This document shows, piece after piece, positions 56,126 through 64,000 of a stretch of 64,000 nucleotides of DNA (within the stretch, counting starts at the first letter, position 1; the number at the start of each line of letters is the position of its first letter). A program made the translations under genes and the position numbers. Under the pieces are notes generated by a model. It was not told the DNA's origin. It worked only from the letters and a program-made list of their open reading frames with translations, and did no database searches. Source of the stretch: Solidesulfovibrio sp. (GTDB lineage: Bacteria > Desulfobacterota > Desulfovibrionia > Desulfovibrionales > Desulfovibrionaceae); contig NZ_JBCFBA010000015.1 of the NCBI RefSeq assembly GCF_038562415.1, positions 62,001 to 126,000 on the forward strand, read 5' to 3'.

Positions 56126-58141
56126 ATGATGGGCGTTATTTCCCGCTCCCTCGGCCTCAAGGTGCTGCTGCTGGTTTCGGGCCTGACCGTCCTGGCCTTC
56201 ACCGGGCTTTTTTTGGCCAACGCCCACTGGCAGCGCCAGGGCTCGGTGACCCAGATCGACCGCGCCTCCAGGCGCGCCAGCGACATGCTGCGCATGGCCA
56301 TCGAGGAGCCCATGCGCCTGGGCAAGAACGCCGAGACCACGGCCCAATTCGCCAGGGTGGCCGCCGCGCAAAAAGACATCAAGGTCTTCCTGACGGATTT
56401 CCGGGGCAATGTGACCTATTCCACGGACGCCTCGGCCGTGCGCCGCGATTTTTCCAGCATCACCACCGACGCCGACATCGCCACCCTGGTGCGCAAGACC
56501 CTTTCCGGCGAATTCCACGGCGGCGACATCCTGCCCTGGGAAGGCAAACCGGCCTACCTCGCCGTCAATTCCGTCAAAAACGAGCCCGAATGCCACCATT
56601 GCCACGGTGCCTCCAAACCCATCCTCGGCGCCATGGTCGTGGTTCAGGACATCACCCCGGAATTGTCGCGCCTGTCGGCCGACCAGTTTAAAAGCGCCGG
56701 GCTGTCCCTGGCCGGCATGGTCGCCCTGCTGGCCGCCCTGCTCCTTTTCATGAAGTATTCCGTGGTCGGCCGGGTCCGGAAACTGGCCGCCGTGTCCGAC
56801 GCCATCAGCCGCGGCTCCCTGGACATCGCCTTCAACGTGCCGGGGCACGACGAGATCGCCGCCCTGGCCAAGAACCTCTCGGCCATGGTCGGCAACATCA
56901 AGGACCAGCTCGAATACAACCGGGGCATCTTAAACGGCGTCATCATCCCCATCTTCGTGGCCGACAAGGAGCGCCGCTTCGAATTCGTCAACACCCCCCT
57001 GCAAAACATTCTCGGCAAAACCGACGCCGAAATGCTCGGCCGCCTGGTCTCCGACAGCTTCATCCGCGAGGACGGCCGGTCGGGCTGCGCCGCGGTGCTC
57101 GCTTCCGGGGAGTGCGCCAGCGGCTTCACCCGCTTCACCCGGGCCGACGGCCGCGTCTTTCCCCTGCATTACGAGATCTCGCCGCTCAAAAACGCCGGCG
57201 GCGACGTGGTGGGAGTCATCGGCGTGCTCATCGACCTGACCCAGGAGGAAAAGGACAAGGACCACATCCGCGCCCAGCGGGCCAAGCTGCTCACCGTGGC
57301 CGACGAGGTCACGGCCGTGGCCCGGGAACTCTCCGACGCCTCCGACGCCCTGACCGCCCGCATGGAGGAACTCACCGGCGGCGTGGAAAATACCGCCCGG
57401 GAGACCGAACGCGTGGCCACGGCCATGGAGGAGATGAACGCCACGGTCCTGGAAGTGGCCCAGAACGCCGGCGATACGGCCCAGGCCTCGGATACGGCCA
57501 CCCAGGCGGCCATGGAGGGCGGCCAGGAGGTGGCGCGCACCGTGGAGGAAACGCGCCAGGTTTCGGCCAAGACCACCGACCTGGCCAGTTCCTTGACCAC
57601 CCTGGAAAACCGGGCCGTGGGCATCGGCCAGGTGCTTTCGGTCATCGGCGACATCGCCGACCAGACCAACCTGCTGGCCTTAAACGCCGCCATCGAGGCG
57701 GCCCGGGCCGGCGAGGCCGGCCGGGGCTTCGCCGTGGTGGCCGACGAGGTGCGCAAGCTGGCCGAAAAGACCATGACGGCCACGGGCGAGGTGGCCACGG
57801 CCGTCAGCGACATCCAGGCCAGCACCCGCCAGGCCGTGGCCGGCATGAACGACACCAAGTCCAAGGTGGAGATGACCGCCGCGATGGCCGAACGCTCGGG
57901 CACGGTGCTCACGCGCATCGTCGAGCAGTCCAACCGCATCGCCGACATGGTGCGCAACATCGCCGCGGCCTCGGAACAGCAGTCGGCCACCAGCGAGGAG
58001 GTCAACAGCAGCGTGAGCCACATCAACGAGCTGTCCAAGGACATCTCCCGCCGGATCGCGGAGGCCAACGGCCGCATCGGCGAAGTGCGTTCCATGGCCC
58101 ACCAGCTGGCCAAGCTCGTGGAACAGTTCCGGGAAGCGTAG
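56126..58141 (+). CDS. Methyl-accepting chemotaxis protein with haem c sensory domain (DcrA-like)
   Basis: 671 residues. TM1 at about 8-30, a periplasmic domain to about 190 with a CXXCH site (CHHCH, Cys156-His160) in the region [22 protein letters not shown]2 at about 191-211, HAMP, a cytoplasmic PAS domain (about 270-380), then a full MCP signalling domain with hairpin tip [20 protein letters not shown]. DcrA of Desulfovibrio vulgaris senses oxygen or redox through such a haem c. The gene is directly coupled to a tetrahaem cytochrome gene. Start ATG 56126 follows TAGGAGG; ATG 56129 also possible. Confidence 0.92.
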   Translation: MMGVISRSLGLKVLLLVSGLTVLAFTGLFLANAHWQRQGSVTQIDRASRRASDMLRMAIEEPMRLGKNAETTAQFARVAAAQKDIKVFLTDFRGNVTYSTDASAVRRDFSSITTDADIATLVRKTLSGEFHGGDILPWEGKPAYLAVNSVKNEPECHHCHGASKPILGAMVVVQDITPELSRLSADQFKSAGLSLAGMVALLAALLLFMKYSVVGRVRKLAAVSDAISRGSLDIAFNVPGHDEIAALAKNLSAMVGNIKDQLEYNRGILNGVIIPIFVADKERRFEFVNTPLQNILGKTDAEMLGRLVSDSFIREDGRSGCAAVLASGECASGFTRFTRADGRVFPLHYEISPLKNAGGDVVGVIGVLIDLTQEEKDKDHIRAQRAKLLTVADEVTAVARELSDASDALTARMEELTGGVENTARETERVATAMEEMNATVLEVAQNAGDTAQASDTATQAAMEGGQEVARTVEETRQVSAKTTDLASSLTTLENRAVGIGQVLSVIGDIADQTNLLALNAAIEAARAGEAGRGFAVVADEVRKLAEKTMTATGEVATAVSDIQASTRQAVAGMNDTKSKVEMTAAMAERSGTVLTRIVEQSNRIADMVRNIAAASEQQSATSEEVNSSVSHINELSKDISRRIAEANGRIGEVRSMAHQLAKLVEQFREA

Positions 58142-58162
58142 GCAGGCCTGGGAACTGCCTTC

Positions 58163-58197
58163 TTGACAATCCGGTCCAAACTGAAAGATAGACTTGG
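58163..58197 (+). promoter_or_regulatory. Possible promoter of rub-roo
   Basis: A consensus TTGACA (58163-58168) lies at the end of the MCP gene. The expected -10 region only offers weak matches (GATAGA at spacing 18, TAGACT at spacing 20). It would leave a leader of about 200 nt before rubredoxin containing a 7-bp hairpin (58248-58267). Weak call. Confidence 0.35.
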
Positions 58198-58396
58198 GCA
58201 GGCGTGATCGGTACTTTCGGTTGCGCGCACTGTCGACAAGGCGCAGGCCGCCGGCGCGAACCGGCGGTGTTCCCGGGCGGGCTCGTCCGTTTTCGGGGAC
58301 ATGACCTTGTTGCCGCTCAGGCAAGGGCGCCAGGCGGACCCGGCGCTGAGGGCAAATAAGGACCGCCCGACGATGCAACCTCAAAAGGAGCCTCCC

Positions 58397-58555
58397 ATGG
58401 ACAAATACGAATGCAGCATCTGCGGCTACGTCTACGACCCCGCCGCCGGCGATCCGGACAACGGCGTGGCCCCCGGCACCAAGTTCGAGGACATCCCCGA
58501 AGAGTGGGTCTGCCCGGTCTGCGGCGCGCCCAAAAGCGAATTCAACAAGGCCTAA
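58397..58555 (+). CDS. rub: Rubredoxin
   Basis: 52 residues, classical length. One Fe bound by four Cys: CSIC (Cys6, Cys9) and CPVC (Cys39, Cys42), with aromatic core residues in [15 protein letters not shown]. Transfers electrons to the adjacent flavodiiron oxygen reductase in the cytoplasm. ATG 58397 has AAAAGGAG 8 nt upstream. Encoded 51 bp ahead of roo, forming the classical oxygen-detoxification pair of Desulfovibrio. Confidence 0.97.
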   Translation: MDKYECSICGYVYDPAAGDPDNGVAPGTKFEDIPEEWVCPVCGAPKSEFNKA

Positions 58556-58606
58556 CCCCAATCCCTTTTCGGCCGCGCCCCAAGCGGCGGCCTGTCGAGG
58601 AATCCC

Positions 58607-59812
58607 ATGCGACCCGTGGAAATCTGCCCGGACGTCTATTGGGTGGGAGCCGTGGACTGGGAGTGTCGCAACTTCCATGGCTACATGACCGCCCCCACCG
58701 GGACGACCTACAATGCCTTCCTGATCAAGGACGAGAAGATCGCCCTGTTCGACTCGGTCAAGGCCGGTCACGGCGACGAGATGCTCTGCCGCGTCGCCCA
58801 CGTCACCCCCCTGGACAAAGTCGACTACCTGGTCGTCAACCATGTGGAAATGGACCACTCCGGCTCCCTGCCGGAACTCGTGGCCCGCACCAAACCCGAA
58901 AAAATCCTGACCTCGCCCATGGGCGAACGGGCCATGCGCGCCCATTTCGACTGCGAGGGCTGGCCCATCGAGGTGGTCAAGACCGGCTCGTCGATTTCGC
59001 TCGGCAAGCGCACCCTCCGGTTCCTGGAGACGCGCATGCTGCACTGGCCCGACAACATGGCCACGTTCATCCCCGAGGACGGACTGCTCATCTCCTCCGA
59101 CGCCTTCGGCCAGAACTGGGCCACCAGCGAACGCTTCGCCGACCAGGTGGACCGGTCCCTGCTGCGCAAGCAGCTCGACCGCTACTTCGCCAACATCGTC
59201 CTGCCCTTTAGCCCCATCGCCCAGAAGACCATCGAGACCATCGAGTCCATGGGCCTTGATGTCCGCGCCGTCTGCCCGGACCATGGCCTGATGTTCCGCA
59301 CGAAGGACGACGTGGCCTGGGTGATCGCGCGCTACAAGGAGTTGGCCGCCCAGAAGCAGAAGAAAAAGGCGGTCCTGGTCTACGACACCATGTGGCATTC
59401 CACCGAGCGCATGGCCCATGCCATCGCCACGGGGCTCGCCGAGCACGGGGTGTCCTTCAAGCTCATGAACCTGCACGTCTTCGACCATTCCGACGTCATG
59501 GAGGAGGTCTGGGACGCGGCGGCGGTCTTCGTGGGCTCGCCCACCCACAACAACGGCATGCTGCCCAAGGTGGCGGACATGCTGACCTACATGAAGGGCC
59601 TCAAGCCCAAGGGCAAGATCGGCGGCGCCTTCGGCTCCTACGGCTGGAGCGGCGAGGCCGTCAAGGACATCACCGCCTGGCTGGAGGCCATGGGCATGGA
59701 CCTGCCCGTGGACGGGGTGCGCATCCTGTACGTGCCCACCCACGAACAGCTTGCCGCCTGCGTGGAGATGGGCCGGACCATCGGCAAGGCCATCGCCGAC
59801 AAGCTCGGCTAG
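58607..59812 (+). CDS. roo: Rubredoxin:oxygen oxidoreductase (flavodiiron protein)
   Basis: 401 residues. Reduces oxygen to water (some members also reduce NO) using electrons from rubredoxin. The metallo-beta-lactamase-like domain has the diiron ligands His79, Glu81, Asp83 and His84 in NHVEMDHSGSLPEL, plus His in TRMLHWPDNM, Asp in SSDAFGQN and His in CPDHGLMF. This numbering matches the D. gigas enzyme. The C-terminal flavodoxin-like domain has FMN loops DTMWHSTERMAHA and GSPTHNNGMLP. A strong terminator follows. Confidence 0.96.
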   Translation: MRPVEICPDVYWVGAVDWECRNFHGYMTAPTGTTYNAFLIKDEKIALFDSVKAGHGDEMLCRVAHVTPLDKVDYLVVNHVEMDHSGSLPELVARTKPEKILTSPMGERAMRAHFDCEGWPIEVVKTGSSISLGKRTLRFLETRMLHWPDNMATFIPEDGLLISSDAFGQNWATSERFADQVDRSLLRKQLDRYFANIVLPFSPIAQKTIETIESMGLDVRAVCPDHGLMFRTKDDVAWVIARYKELAAQKQKKKAVLVYDTMWHSTERMAHAIATGLAEHGVSFKLMNLHVFDHSDVMEEVWDAAAVFVGSPTHNNGMLPKVADMLTYMKGLKPKGKIGGAFGSYGWSGEAVKDITAWLEAMGMDLPVDGVRILYVPTHEQLAACVEMGRTIGKAIADKLG

Positions 59813-59835
59813 CCGCCCCTCCCCTTCGTCCCCCG

Positions 59836-59868
59836 AGGACCCGCCCACCTGGGCGGGTCCTTTTTTTT
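59836..59868 (+). terminator. Strong intrinsic terminator after roo
   Basis: AGGACCCGCCCA, 3-nt loop region, GGGCGGGTCCT followed by eight T. It is 23 bp after the roo stop. The following 59878-59938 stretch is AT-rich and holds the upstream region of the next gene. Confidence 0.9.
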
Positions 59869-59951
59869 ACCCACCCCACGACTTTACTTCGTCAAAAAGA
59901 TATGCGTTAGTGTATTTGATCTCTCAAATCCGCTCCAGGAGGAGAACAACC

Positions 59952-61181
59952 ATGCCCGCGACGGAAGCATTCCTACGGCTTGTCGATTGCTACGCCCGAA
60001 AGGAGGCGTATTCCGCGGCGCTCAAGGCCGCCTCCCTGGCCCAGTGGATTCTGGAGTCGGGCCGGGGAACCAGCGCCTTGGCCCGGCAACACCACAACTA
60101 CGGTGGGCTCAAATACCGGGAGCGCATGGCCGGCTTTGCCAGCAACGTTCCCCATGAAGCCCACGACGGTTTGGCCGGATATTGCCATTTCGACAATGAG
60201 GAGCAGTTCATCAAGGGCTACTGGCAGTTCATCGAATCCGGCCCGTATGGCGGCTGGGAGTTCTTCGCCGACGACGCGCCAGGCTATGTCCGCCATGTGC
60301 AAAAATGCGGCTATTGTCCCGAGGCCGATTACGCGGCCAGGGTCGAGGCCCTTTTCCCGGAAGCCTGCCACCTGTTGCGCCTGGACAGCGAGACGGTGCT
60401 GGACGAGGCCGGCGGCCGGCCGCCCCGGCTCGCGTACGGCAACTGGGCCCCTCCCGTCATCGAGACGGTCCCGGGCATCCGCCACAAGGTACAGGGCAAA
60501 CGCCCCAACGGGCTGGAAGGCCTCATCGTCCATTTCGACGCCTTTCGCATCCGCCAGGCCGGCAACGGCCCGGAAAACGCCGACCAGCGCAGCAAGCAAA
60601 CCCTGCTGTTCGGCCAGGAAAACGGCTGGGGCTACGGCGCCATCAGCCGCACGGGCCGTATCTTCGTGCCCGAGGGCTTCTCCTTCGACGACTGGTGTCA
60701 CCACGCCGGCGAAAGCCTGTGCCCAGTGACGGGCCGCGCGGGGGTTTCGCGCTATTACGTCGGCTTCGAATGCAACAACCCCGGCCTGCTCTACGAATGC
60801 GAAGAGGACGGCATCTTTTGCCCCTGGTACAATTCCAAGCATGATCCCAAAACCAAAAAAATCATCTTCAAGGACCACCGGGTCATCCGTCAAAGCGTCG
60901 ATGACGAGTGGTACACCAAGGACCAAGTCCGTCACGTCGAGAAGCGGGGCAACATCCAGCCGGGCTGGTATCTCCCCTTCACCGCCCCCCAGTTGGAGGC
61001 CCTGCTCCATCTGGTCTGCCATCTGGCCACCGCCAACCCGAGCAGCTTTTCCGTGGACCGCGTCCTCGGCCACGACGAAGTGGCCCCGGGTCGCAAGAAC
61101 GATCCCGGCGGCGCGCTCGGCTCTCCGGGCCTGGTGCTGCCCATGGAGGCATTCCGGCAACAGGTCAAAGCGATGCTGTAA
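59952..61181 (+). CDS. Glucosaminidase-like / N-acetylmuramoyl-L-alanine amidase fusion
   Basis: 409 residues. The N-terminal part (about 15-140) resembles bacterial glucosaminidases: AASLAQWILESGRGTSALAR contains a likely catalytic Glu (in LESG) and is followed by HHNYGGLK. The C-terminal part (about 180-400) resembles amidase_2 enzymes: GLIVHFDAFRIR, a WCHHAGES segment and VLGHDEVAPGRKNDPGGAL, offering His/Asp zinc ligands. No signal peptide or membrane helix is seen. It could be a lysin needing a holin or a secretion system, or a cytoplasmic recycling enzyme. No phage or secretion genes are adjacent. Confidence 0.75.
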   Translation: MPATEAFLRLVDCYARKEAYSAALKAASLAQWILESGRGTSALARQHHNYGGLKYRERMAGFASNVPHEAHDGLAGYCHFDNEEQFIKGYWQFIESGPYGGWEFFADDAPGYVRHVQKCGYCPEADYAARVEALFPEACHLLRLDSETVLDEAGGRPPRLAYGNWAPPVIETVPGIRHKVQGKRPNGLEGLIVHFDAFRIRQAGNGPENADQRSKQTLLFGQENGWGYGAISRTGRIFVPEGFSFDDWCHHAGESLCPVTGRAGVSRYYVGFECNNPGLLYECEEDGIFCPWYNSKHDPKTKKIIFKDHRVIRQSVDDEWYTKDQVRHVEKRGNIQPGWYLPFTAPQLEALLHLVCHLATANPSSFSVDRVLGHDEVAPGRKNDPGGALGSPGLVLPMEAFRQQVKAML

Positions 61182-61283
61182 ATTGCGTTCGACGTCTGCG
61201 GCTTGAGAAAACCACCGGCGCGGCGTATCCTTCCACGGGTATGCCGCGCCGGCGTGCTCGGTCATCCGCCCAGGAGGAGCCCC

Positions 61284-61736
<453 letters not shown>

Positions 61737-61789
61737 GGCCGCCCCGGCTCCGCTTCCCCGCCAGCCGCTTGCAAACCCGCCCAACGCAA

Positions 61790-61816
61790 AAAGGCCGTGG
61801 TCTCCCACGGCCTTTC
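61790..61816. terminator. Bidirectional terminator between the PPC gene and hup
   Basis: GGCCGTGG-TCTC-CCACGGCC with A5 on the left and TTTCC on the right. On the minus strand it gives a strong U-tract terminator 26 bp after the hup stop, and it can also serve the rightward PPC gene. Confidence 0.85.
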
Positions 61817-61841
61817 CACATCGCCTCAACTGCGGCGAAAA

Positions 61842-62117
61842 CTACTTCACGGCGTCCTTGAGGGTCTTGCCCGGAGTGAAACGGACGGCCTTGGAAGCCG
61901 GGATGTCGATGGTTTTCCCACTACGGGGATCGCGGCCGGTGCGGGCGGCCCGCTCGGAAACCTTGAACGTGCCGAAACCGGTCAGGGTCAGCGCCTCGCC
62001 AGCGGCCAACGACTCCTGAATGGATTCCAGGACGGCGTCGAGGACCTTGCCCGCCTCGGCCTTGGTGGCAATGCCGGCGTTGGCCTGGATCTTGGCGATG
62101 ATGTCAGTTTTAGCCAT
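61842..62117 (-). CDS. hup: HU-family DNA-binding protein
   Basis: 91 residues, the normal length. Nucleoid protein that bends DNA as a dimer. Conserved core LTLTGFGTFKVSERAARTGR and the DNA-binding arm RDPRSGKTIDIPASKAVRFTPGK are intact. ATG 62117 follows AAGGAG. The 118 bp between it and mucR on the same strand likely carry its own promoter; I did not find clear boxes. Confidence 0.95.
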   Translation of the reverse strand: MAKTDIIAKIQANAGIATKAEAGKVLDAVLESIQESLAAGEALTLTGFGTFKVSERAARTGRDPRSGKTIDIPASKAVRFTPGKTLKDAVK

Positions 62118-62235
62118 ATGCGTGCGATCTCCTTATCGTGTGATTGCCGGGCTGTTTCGCGACCAGGGAAGGCCGGCGTCCGGGACGCGGCTCCCGCTCC
62201 CGAATTGCGCCCCACGTATAACGAAATCCCCCGCC

Positions 62236-62634
62236 TTAGGCCACCACTTTTCCCTTCTTCTCCCACAGCCGCATATCCTTCATCTTTTTGCGGCGGTCGC
62301 GCTGCAACGACTTGCACACCAGCGGCATCGACTTCTTGTAGCCGTGCTTGGCCTTGTACGTCTCCGGCGTCAGCCCGTGGCTGGCCAGATGCTTTTTGGT
62401 GATCACCTTAAACGACTTGCCGCACTCCAGACAGGTGACGGTTTTTTCCTTGACCGCTTTCTTGGGATCCATGTCCACGGCCTGCTCCGTCTCCCCGGCC
62501 AACTCGTCGCCGCTGATGTCACGGATGCCGGCGGCCAGACGCCGCACCATGGAGGTGATCTCCTCGTCGGTCATGGTGCGCACCGAAGCCTGGGCCTTGA
62601 CGATCTCCAAAGCACATTTCAGATATTCTTCCAT
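62236..62634 (-). CDS. MucR/Ros-family zinc-finger transcriptional regulator
   Basis: 132 residues. MucR-family regulators repress surface-polysaccharide and other genes in alphaproteobacteria and are multiplied in Desulfovibrio. The zinc finger is seen as CLECGKSFKVITKKHLASHG followed by LTPETYKAKHG, giving a C-x2-C-x9-H-x2/3-H set. The N-terminal helical region (VRTMTDEEITSMVRRLAAGI) would mediate oligomerisation. An AT-rich upstream region is the expected target of such proteins and may contain an autoregulatory site. Confidence 0.9.
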   Translation of the reverse strand: MEEYLKCALEIVKAQASVRTMTDEEITSMVRRLAAGIRDISGDELAGETEQAVDMDPKKAVKEKTVTCLECGKSFKVITKKHLASHGLTPETYKAKHGYKKSMPLVCKSLQRDRRKKMKDMRLWEKKGKVVA

Positions 62635-63003
62635 ACCGTCTCCTTCGAAATAGCCTGGGCATAGTTAAAGACGGTCGACCATGGAGATTACTGCTGAATT
62701 TGTCAACAACCTTTCTCATGGTCATGCGGTTCTAAAGAAATATCGTCTTGCACAACCTTAACAGTGACAAGCCTAATTGCCGTATTGTTACAGTTTTGAA
62801 ATTCGATTTTCTCATTGTGATAGTACCGAAATCCTCTGCGCACGAATCCCTCCCCTGGCTGCGGGCCAGGGTGCTGGAAAGACAAAACACGTCTTCATCT
62901 TTCTGAAAAGTTATGAGGCCGCCGGGGGGAGAAGCTCAAGAAAACCTTCTCCCCCCGGCGAGAAACAGCGGGTGTTTCGAGGCACCGCGGCCTGATCGCC
63001 GCG
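62635..63003. other. AT-rich upstream region of mucR plus Hsp20 terminator
   Basis: 369 bp. 62650-62890 is unusually AT-rich. On the minus strand TTGACA occurs at 62701-62706, but a good -10 at proper spacing is lacking (CATGGT at 62678-62683). Several T-rich tracts suit MucR binding (inference). 62921-62959 is the hairpin annotated separately. No gene seen. Confidence 0.5.
62921..62959 (-). terminator. Terminator of the hsp20 pair
   Basis: A perfect 14-bp stem (62921-62934 with 62946-62959) around an 11-nt loop, 45 bp after the hsp20 stop on the minus strand. It is followed by CGGCCTCATAACTTTTC, so the U-tract is weak and displaced. Confidence 0.6.
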
Positions 63004-63372
63004 TCAGCCGGCCTGGATCTCGATTTTGCGCGGCTGCGCCTTTTCGTGGCGAGGCAGATAGAGTTCCAGCACGCCGTCCTTGAGCGTGGCCCGGATGCGC
63101 TCCTTGTCCACGATGTGCGACATGGTGAAACTGCGGAAGTACTCGCCCCCGCCGAACTCCACATGGCCGAGCTTGCGCCCCTCAGGCATGGCGTAGTCGG
63201 CCCGTCCCGAAACCTTCAACTCGTCCTCGTTGAGGTCGATGACCAGGGTGTCCTTGCCCACGCCCGGCATGTCGACATAGATGAAAAAACCGTCTTCTCG
63301 TTCGATGATGTCCGTGGCCGGCTTGACCCGGGGCAGCCGACGCTCTTCGTTGGGCGACGCATTGTCCGTCAT
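63004..63372 (-). CDS. Hsp20/alpha-crystallin small heat shock protein (second of pair)
   Basis: 122 residues. ATP-independent holdase. The alpha-crystallin domain runs from GFFIYVDMPGVGKDTLVIDL through EYFRSFTMSHIVDKERIRAT to the classic DGVLELYLPR strand. The C-terminal IxI-like tail (KIEIQAG) mediates oligomerisation. ATG 63372 follows CCAGGAGG; a longer frame upstream overlaps the other hsp20 and is not used. It lies 29 bp after the first hsp20 gene. Confidence 0.93.
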   Translation of the reverse strand: MTDNASPNEERRLPRVKPATDIIEREDGFFIYVDMPGVGKDTLVIDLNEDELKVSGRADYAMPEGRKLGHVEFGGGEYFRSFTMSHIVDKERIRATLKDGVLELYLPRHEKAQPRKIEIQAG

Positions 63373-63401
63373 GTCCGTCCTCCTGGGTTGGGCGCTGGCG
63401 A

Positions 63402-63815
63402 TTAGACCGCCTCGATGGTGATCTTCTTGGGCCTGCTCTCGTCGGATTTGGGCAGCACCACCTCCAGCACGCCGTCGCGCATGCTGGCCGTCACCCGGTC
63501 CCGGGCCACGGCGGCCTGGATGTTGACCACGCGCTGGAAAAAGCCCGTCGGCCGCTCCTGACGATAGTACTTGCCCTTGACCGCCTTGCGTTCGCCCTTG
63601 ATGACCAGGCTCGAATCCGTAAGCGTCAGATCGAGGTCCGCAATGTCCATGCCGGGGATTTCGCAACTCACGTAAATATTCGCGTCATCCTCGCCGATGT
63701 TGAGGGGAGGATAGGCCAGGCTGCGCTGGCTTATGGCCATGGACGGCAGCAAGGACTCGAACAGCCGGTCCAAAGGCGTCCCAGGGCCGTAAAACGGACT
63801 CAGATCAATGACCAT
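63402..63815 (-). CDS. Hsp20/alpha-crystallin small heat shock protein (first of pair)
   Basis: 137 residues. N-terminal arm MVIDLSPFYGPGTPLDRLFE, then the alpha-crystallin domain with NIYVSCEIPGMDIADLDLTL, SLVIKGERKAVKGKYYRQE, FFQRVVNIQAAVARDRVTAS, DGVLEVVLPK and the KKITIEA tail. Tandem Hsp20 genes of this kind commonly make hetero-oligomers. Driven by the promoter at 63852-63879. I saw no CIRCE element and no clear sigma32 promoter. Confidence 0.94.
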   Translation of the reverse strand: MVIDLSPFYGPGTPLDRLFESLLPSMAISQRSLAYPPLNIGEDDANIYVSCEIPGMDIADLDLTLTDSSLVIKGERKAVKGKYYRQERPTGFFQRVVNIQAAVARDRVTASMRDGVLEVVLPKSDESRPKKITIEAV

Positions 63816-63851
63816 CTCTGCACCTCCGGGAATGGTTGTTCTTCACAGCCG

Positions 63852-63879
63852 AAAATAAACAACCCCGTGGGCCTGTCAA
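63852..63879 (-). promoter_or_regulatory. Sigma70 promoter of the hsp20 operon
   Basis: On the minus strand TTGACA (63874-63879) and TATTTT (63852-63857) are 16 bp apart, about 40 bp upstream of the first hsp20 ATG, which has GGAGG just before it. Housekeeping-type rather than heat-shock-type. Confidence 0.65.
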
Positions 63880-63925
63880 TGGTCCCGCACTCTTTTTCGC
63901 ACCGCCTCCGCCGTCCCCGACGGCC

Positions 63926-63953
63926 TTGACAACCACCGCCCCCTGCTTATTTT
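63926..63953 (+). promoter_or_regulatory. Candidate rightward promoter leaving the window
   Basis: TTGACA (63926-63931), 16-bp spacer, TATTTT (63948-63953) on the plus strand, arranged like the opposing hsp20 promoter 47 bp to the left. It would drive a gene beyond 64000. No coding start is visible in the remaining bases. Confidence 0.4.
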
Positions 63954-64000
63954 TTTGGCCATCATCGCCCAGGGGCCCGCCCCCCCAAGGCCCGAACCCG

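Noticed and set aside
58248-58267. Hairpin in the rub leader as a terminator of the MCP gene
   Set aside because: The 7-bp stem is not followed by a U-tract and lies over 100 bp from the MCP stop.

Overview
The window looks like chromosomal DNA from a Desulfovibrionaceae sulfate reducer, of the Solidesulfovibrio / Desulfovibrio magneticus type. This is inferred from the strongly GC-rich composition, a rubredoxin plus rubredoxin:oxygen oxidoreductase pair, a haem-c chemoreceptor of the DcrA kind, multihaem cytochromes c, a MucR-type regulator, futalosine-route menaquinone genes and stand-alone PII/Amt nitrogen control. No tRNA, rRNA, CRISPR array, insertion sequence or prophage was seen. Genes are densely packed, and many neighbours share 4-nt ATGA or GTGA overlaps, which I used to choose starts.

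Layout. 1-4.8 kb: end of an unidentified gene, dprA, a CpoB/YbgF-like lipoprotein, a polytopic membrane protein and an HDOD protein. 4.8-9.8 kb: a TetR-led RND efflux operon. 10-12 kb: a small monooxygenase-like protein, a CYTH protein and a PAS histidine kinase. 12.1-14.4 kb: ilvB-ilvN behind a complete attenuator (promoter, leader peptide, terminator). 14.6-19.7 kb: a Ser/Ala-rich unknown next to an AT-rich island, PBP1A with a YkgJ-like protein, and a peroxiredoxin with a small winged-helix-like protein. 19.7-24.1 kb: amt-glnB-glnD. 24.4-32.3 kb: a response-regulator/kinase with a degraded ATPase domain, an FkbM methyltransferase, a glycosyltransferase, a histidine phosphatase and a 1,326-residue CBS/PAS hybrid kinase. 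32.4-37.9 kb: two GT4 glycosyltransferases and two divergent flavin disulfide reductases. 37.9-42.4 kb: trmJ, an MscS channel and a DUF362 ferredoxin-like protein.

42.3-46.7 kb is the most unusual part. An operon encodes two membrane proteins resembling cytochrome bd subunit I, and the second carries a C-terminal domain with eight CXXCH haem c sites. Downstream lie palindromic REP-like elements and an uninterrupted run of 47 C. 47-52 kb: menaquinone genes (ubiE/menG, mqnB, mqnD, a polyprenyl diphosphate synthase) with a nucleotide-sugar dehydrogenase. One REP-like palindrome lies in frame inside mqnB, and its stem differs from its sibling by compensating base changes. 52-58 kb: a PurS-PurL fusion, a structured intergenic RNA candidate, a tetrahaem cytochrome c and a haem-c chemoreceptor. 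58-64 kb: rub-roo, a glucosaminidase-amidase fusion, a PPC-domain protein, HU, MucR and two Hsp20 chaperones.

Taken together the window is mostly core metabolism (BCAA, purine, menaquinone, nitrogen control) mixed with anaerobe-specific redox modules: a quinone/multihaem membrane complex, oxygen sensing by a haem chemoreceptor, and oxygen reduction by Rub/Roo.
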